A stretch of 7,064 bases of DNA from Spirochaetes bacterium RIFOXYC1_FULL_54_7 (GTDB taxonomy: Bacteria; Spirochaetota; Spirochaetia; Treponematales; UBA12059): assembly GCA_001830645.1 (NCBI GenBank), contig MIBM01000237.1, forward strand, positions 1,292 through 8,355, written 5' to 3'. A program made the translations under genes and the position numbers. The stretch's first letter is position 1. Each line of letters starts with the position of its first letter. Shown in pieces: positions 4,617 to 7,064 of this stretch. The notes below the pieces were generated by a model. The model was not told where the DNA came from and made no database searches. It saw nothing but the letters and a program-made list of their open reading frames with translations.

Positions 4617-5453
4617 CTAGCCGGTTATGCTTGACCCGGCAAATCCCTCCGTCAGCTTCTTGTGAATGATGCCAAAAAAAACTATCACCGGTATCATTGT
4701 CATAGTAGATGCGGCCATAAGCATATTCCATTCAATGTTGAAATCGCCAAGATAGGAATACAAGGCTACGACCAGGGTTCTGCGCGATTCCGAGTGGATC
4801 AGGATATTCGCGAACATGAACTCATTCCACGCTGTCAACAGGCAGAATACACTCGTGGCGACTATACCAGGTTTTGATAACGGAAGAATGATGCGATAAA
4901 ACGCTGTAAAACGAGAGCACCCATCTATCATTGCAGCATCATCGATTTCCTGAGGTATGGTGTTGATGTAGTTCTTCATCATCCAGACCGCAAAAGGCAG
5001 GGCCAAGGTTGTCACGCTCAGTATGACACCTTCCAATCTATTATACAGACCAAGACGCTGCAGGATAAAGAACAGGGGTATGATGAAGAGTATGGGCGGC
5101 AACATACGGAAGAACAGGATGAATACCAGTATATACCGCTTGGCCCGTATCCGGAAACGAGAGAAGGCATACCCTGCAATGGTGCCGACTGACATGGCAA
5201 TCAGAACGGCCAGAAACGAAACGTATACAGTATTGAAAAAATAACGACTGAAATTCATGTTTGACCAGGTATGGATATAGTTCCCAAAGGACAACTTCTC
5301 CGGCAGGAAACTCGGGGGAAACTGTATGGATTCGCGACTGGTTTTAAACGATGAAGAAATCATCCAGAAGAGGGGAAAATTGATGGATATACACGTAATA
5401 ATCAAGAAAAGATGGGTCACCGCATGATCAAGCTGCTTCCTGACATGTTTCAT
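4617..5453 (-). CDS. CUT1 carbohydrate ABC transporter permease, MalG type
   Basis: The 278-residue membrane protein has about six hydrophobic segments (roughly 12-34, 72-98, 107-132, 141-162, 195-216, 240-263), the usual length for MalG-type permeases. The cytoplasmic EAA loop that docks on the ATPase reads EIDDAAMIDGC (169-179), followed by FYRIILPLSKPG. D171-D172 and C179 replace the more usual Glu and Ala, while G178 is kept. The ATG overlaps the stop of the MalF-type gene in ATGA, and GGAGA lies 6 bases upstream, so translation is coupled. It would pair with the upstream permease to form the sugar channel. The sugar cannot be told from sequence. No ATPase gene follows; such systems often use a shared MsmK/UgpC-type ATPase encoded elsewhere. 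G+C is visibly lower than in the NAD locus. Confidence 0.93.
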   Translation of the reverse strand: MKHVRKQLDHAVTHLFLIITCISINFPLFWMISSSFKTSRESIQFPPSFLPEKLSFGNYIHTWSNMNFSRYFFNTVYVSFLAVLIAMSVGTIAGYAFSRFRIRAKRYILVFILFFRMLPPILFIIPLFFILQRLGLYNRLEGVILSVTTLALPFAVWMMKNYINTIPQEIDDAAMIDGCSRFTAFYRIILPLSKPGIVATSVFCLLTAWNEFMFANILIHSESRRTLVVALYSYLGDFNIEWNMLMAASTMTMIPVIVFFGIIHKKLTEGFAGSSITG

Positions 5454-6343
5454 TTCATGTCTCCATTATCCATTCGCTTCATATAAAACACAATGATAAA
5501 GGCAAGAAAGAGGACCATGATTATCGATTGAGCCGAAGCGAGGCCTAATTGAAATTTCTCAAAACCAGTATGATAAATGAAGGTGGATAATATCTCGGTC
5601 TGCCTGACCGGGCCGCCTTTGGTCATCATCCATATCATATTGAAGCAATTGAAACTGCCTATGGCAAGCAAGCTGGTGACGATCGCAATCGTTGGCCGGA
5701 GCCATGGCAAGGTGATGTAAAAAAACTGGGCCGTGGTATTCGCACCATCCATCTCGGCGGCTTCATACAGGCTGGGTGGGATGGTTCGCAGCGCTGCTGA
5801 AATCATTACCATACAGAAGGCATATTCCTTCCAGGATCTTGCCATTATGACCCAAAACATGGCCCACCCAGGGGTACTCAACCAGGGAACTGGAGTTCTG
5901 ATCATACGCAGGTTCAGAAGCAGGGCATTTACAAATCCATAATCCGCATGCAGCAGCCAACGCCACAACAATGAGGCGACAGCCGAAGGTGTTGCCCAGG
6001 GAATCAGCAAGGCAATGAAGTAAAATACCTTGCCTTTGAGGGGCTTGTTAAGCAGCAGAGCCAACAACACACCAATCAGAAGCTGCAGGATGACGGTTGA
6101 AGCAGTCCATACCAGGGTATTCCCAAAGGCATTCCAGAACAGTGCATCTGCCAGAACTGTGATAAAGTGCCGGATTCCGTAGAACGGGTTCCCTTGACTT
6201 ATACGCAGAAGATCAAAGCGGAAGAAAGCCATGCCAATACTGAAGAGTATGGGCAGCAACACAATGGTGCATAAAAGCAACAGTGCCGGGGCAATGAACA
6301 GATAACCAGATTTTTTATGCAAAATTATACCCAGTTTACCCAC
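5450..6343 (-). CDS. CUT1 carbohydrate ABC transporter permease, MalF type
   Basis: The 297-residue membrane protein has about six hydrophobic segments (roughly 14-38, 71-98, 105-130, 160-185, 214-234, 262-287). Its EAA loop is canonical: SLYEAAEMDGANTTAQF (191-207) followed by TLPWLRP. It lacks the large extra periplasmic loop of E. coli MalF and is the usual length for UgpA/MsmF-like partners. It forms a heterodimer with the MalG-type protein encoded immediately downstream. The start is a GTG at 6343: AAAGGGG lies 6 bases upstream and the reading frame begins there. A nearby ATG (6347-6345) is in another frame and hits a stop after three codons. The transported sugar is unknown. Confidence 0.93.
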   Translation of the reverse strand: MGKLGIILHKKSGYLFIAPALLLLCTIVLLPILFSIGMAFFRFDLLRISQGNPFYGIRHFITVLADALFWNAFGNTLVWTASTVILQLLIGVLLALLLNKPLKGKVFYFIALLIPWATPSAVASLLWRWLLHADYGFVNALLLNLRMIRTPVPWLSTPGWAMFWVIMARSWKEYAFCMVMISAALRTIPPSLYEAAEMDGANTTAQFFYITLPWLRPTIAIVTSLLAIGSFNCFNMIWMMTKGGPVRQTEILSTFIYHTGFEKFQLGLASAQSIIMVLFLAFIIVFYMKRMDNGDMK

Positions 6344-6349
6344 CCATGG

Positions 6350-6356
6350 CCCCTTT
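6350..6356 (-). promoter_or_regulatory. Ribosome binding site for the GTG start of the MalF-type gene
   Basis: AAAGGGG on the minus strand ends 6 bases before the GTG and only 2 bases before the out-of-frame ATG GGT GGG TAA. The spacing supports GTG. The overlapping mini-ORF could interfere slightly with initiation. Confidence 0.65.
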
Positions 6357-6393
6357 ATTCACAGCGTTTGATGTACCGCTCAAATGTTTACCC

Positions 6394-6423
6394 CGTCATG
6401 GCGTCCTACTGCCCGCCATGACG
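6394..6423. repeat. Strong hairpin between binding-protein and permease genes
   Basis: CGTCATGGCG (6394-6403) and CGCCATGACG (6414-6423) are a perfect 10-bp inverted repeat with a 10-base loop, starting 14 bases after the stop of the binding-protein gene (counted on the minus strand). No T-run follows. Hairpins in this place, as between malE and malF in E. coli, are known to stabilise the upstream mRNA and lower permease output. That role is inferred here. Confidence 0.75.
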
Positions 6424-6437
6424 AGCCACGCAATTAA

Positions 6438-7064
6438 TCATTTACCAGGCAAATCAGGTCGCATTTCTTTCTGTATACGTGCCGCTGCTTCATTCAGAGC
6501 CTTACTCGGATCAAGCTTATTGATCATAACCTCATCGAAGGCGATACCTATTTCCCTGCGTATGACTCCCGCATAAATGGAAGCATGGGAACGAGCATGC
6601 GGGATTTCCCGGGCGAATACAGCATAGAGGGCATTGTTTTTTATGTGATCCGCAGTATCGGCGTCATTGCGGGCCGGTATACGATCATATTCAGCAAGAT
6701 ATTTCATGCTGCCGGCACTTGTCAGGAAATCGATCCACTTCCAGGCGGCATCTTTGTTGGCCGCTTTGCTGGGGATGATCAGGCTCGCGCCTCCCAGAAA
6801 GGACGACTGGCTGCGCTGCTTGGGATGGGGAGCAATGCCCCATTCGAAGCCAGCCCCAGCGGTCATGGGCCCAATCTCCCAATTGCCTGTGATATACATC
6901 GCCAGCCGTTTGGACAGAAAAGCATTCCGGATATCATCCCATCGGTCGTAGGCAATAGCACCAGGGGGCATGAGTCCGTTTGTATACATGTCAGTCAGCA
7001 AACGGAATGATTCCAGTCCCTGAGGGCTGTTGACCATGGTGGTAAGTCCATCAGGTGAATACAA
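6438..7064 (-). CDS. Extracellular sugar-binding protein of the ABC transporter, N-terminus beyond window edge
   Basis: 208 codons of the C-terminal part are in view; the frame is open at the right edge, so signal peptide and lipobox cannot be seen. The visible part follows the family 1 solute-binding pattern in order: NSPQGLESFRLLTDMYTNGL, then W-D-D-I-R-N-A-F with KRLAMYITGNWEIG, then WGIAPHP, then FLGGASLIIPSKAANKDAAW, and a helical tail FDEVMINKLDPSKALNEAAARI. These proteins capture a sugar outside the cytoplasmic membrane and deliver it to the permease pair. It is the first gene of the operon in view, followed by the two permease genes after a 94-base gap with a strong hairpin. The leading Leu-Tyr-Ser codons at the edge are internal, not a start. 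Confidence 0.92.
   Translation of the reverse strand: MYSPDGLTTMVNSPQGLESFRLLTDMYTNGLMPPGAIAYDRWDDIRNAFLSKRLAMYITGNWEIGPMTAGAGFEWGIAPHPKQRSQSSFLGGASLIIPSKAANKDAAWKWIDFLTSAGSMKYLAEYDRIPARNDADTADHIKNNALYAVFAREIPHARSHASIYAGVIRREIGIAFDEVMINKLDPSKALNEAAARIQKEMRPDLPGK

Noticed and set aside
1..7064. CRISPR array, insertion sequence, toxin-antitoxin pair or phage genes
   Set aside because: I saw no regularly spaced direct repeats, transposase, terminal repeats or phage-type proteins on either strand.

Overview
The window looks like a bacterial chromosome segment. The gene set and the style of the proteins (an orphan double AAA+ ATPase, a NadR/PnuC/NrtR NAD-salvage locus, and a CUT1 sugar transporter with no ATPase gene of its own in view) fit a spirochaete-like or other free-living anaerobic fermenter. 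This taxonomic guess is weak and rests on recalled resemblance, not on a search.

Layout. (1) Bases 1-1684, minus strand: a large two-domain AAA+ ATPase whose C-terminus lies beyond the left edge. (2) Bases 1685-2087: about 400 bases without a conventional gene. On the minus strand this reads as a probable long leader of the ATPase gene: a possible promoter, a run of inverted repeats, a possible 25-codon upstream ORF and a strong ribosome binding site. (3) Bases 2088-3730, minus strand: pnuC and a nadR-like gene, overlapping by 4 bases (nadR first). (4) Bases 3731-3842: a compact divergent control region with two back-to-back sigma70-type promoters. Each -10 box lies inside a copy of the same 21-bp imperfect palindrome, the probable NrtR operators. 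(5) Bases 3843-4553, plus strand: nrtR, a Nudix-domain transcriptional regulator of NAD metabolism. (6) Bases 4617-7064, minus strand: a CUT1 carbohydrate ABC transporter, in transcription order the solute-binding protein (N-terminus beyond the right edge), a MalF-type permease and a MalG-type permease.

How the parts work together. PnuC imports nicotinamide riboside. The NadR-like enzyme should phosphorylate it to NMN and adenylate NMN to NAD. NrtR, transcribed divergently, probably represses both its own gene and nadR-pnuC and responds to an NAD-derived ligand. The nadR transcript is probably leaderless, and the nadR kinase P-loop is non-canonical, so the kinase half deserves a check. The sugar transporter is a separate unit with visibly lower G+C than the NAD locus and the ATPase gene. 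It converges on nrtR and has a strong hairpin between the binding-protein gene and the permease genes.

The least explained part is the structured region upstream of the AAA+ gene.
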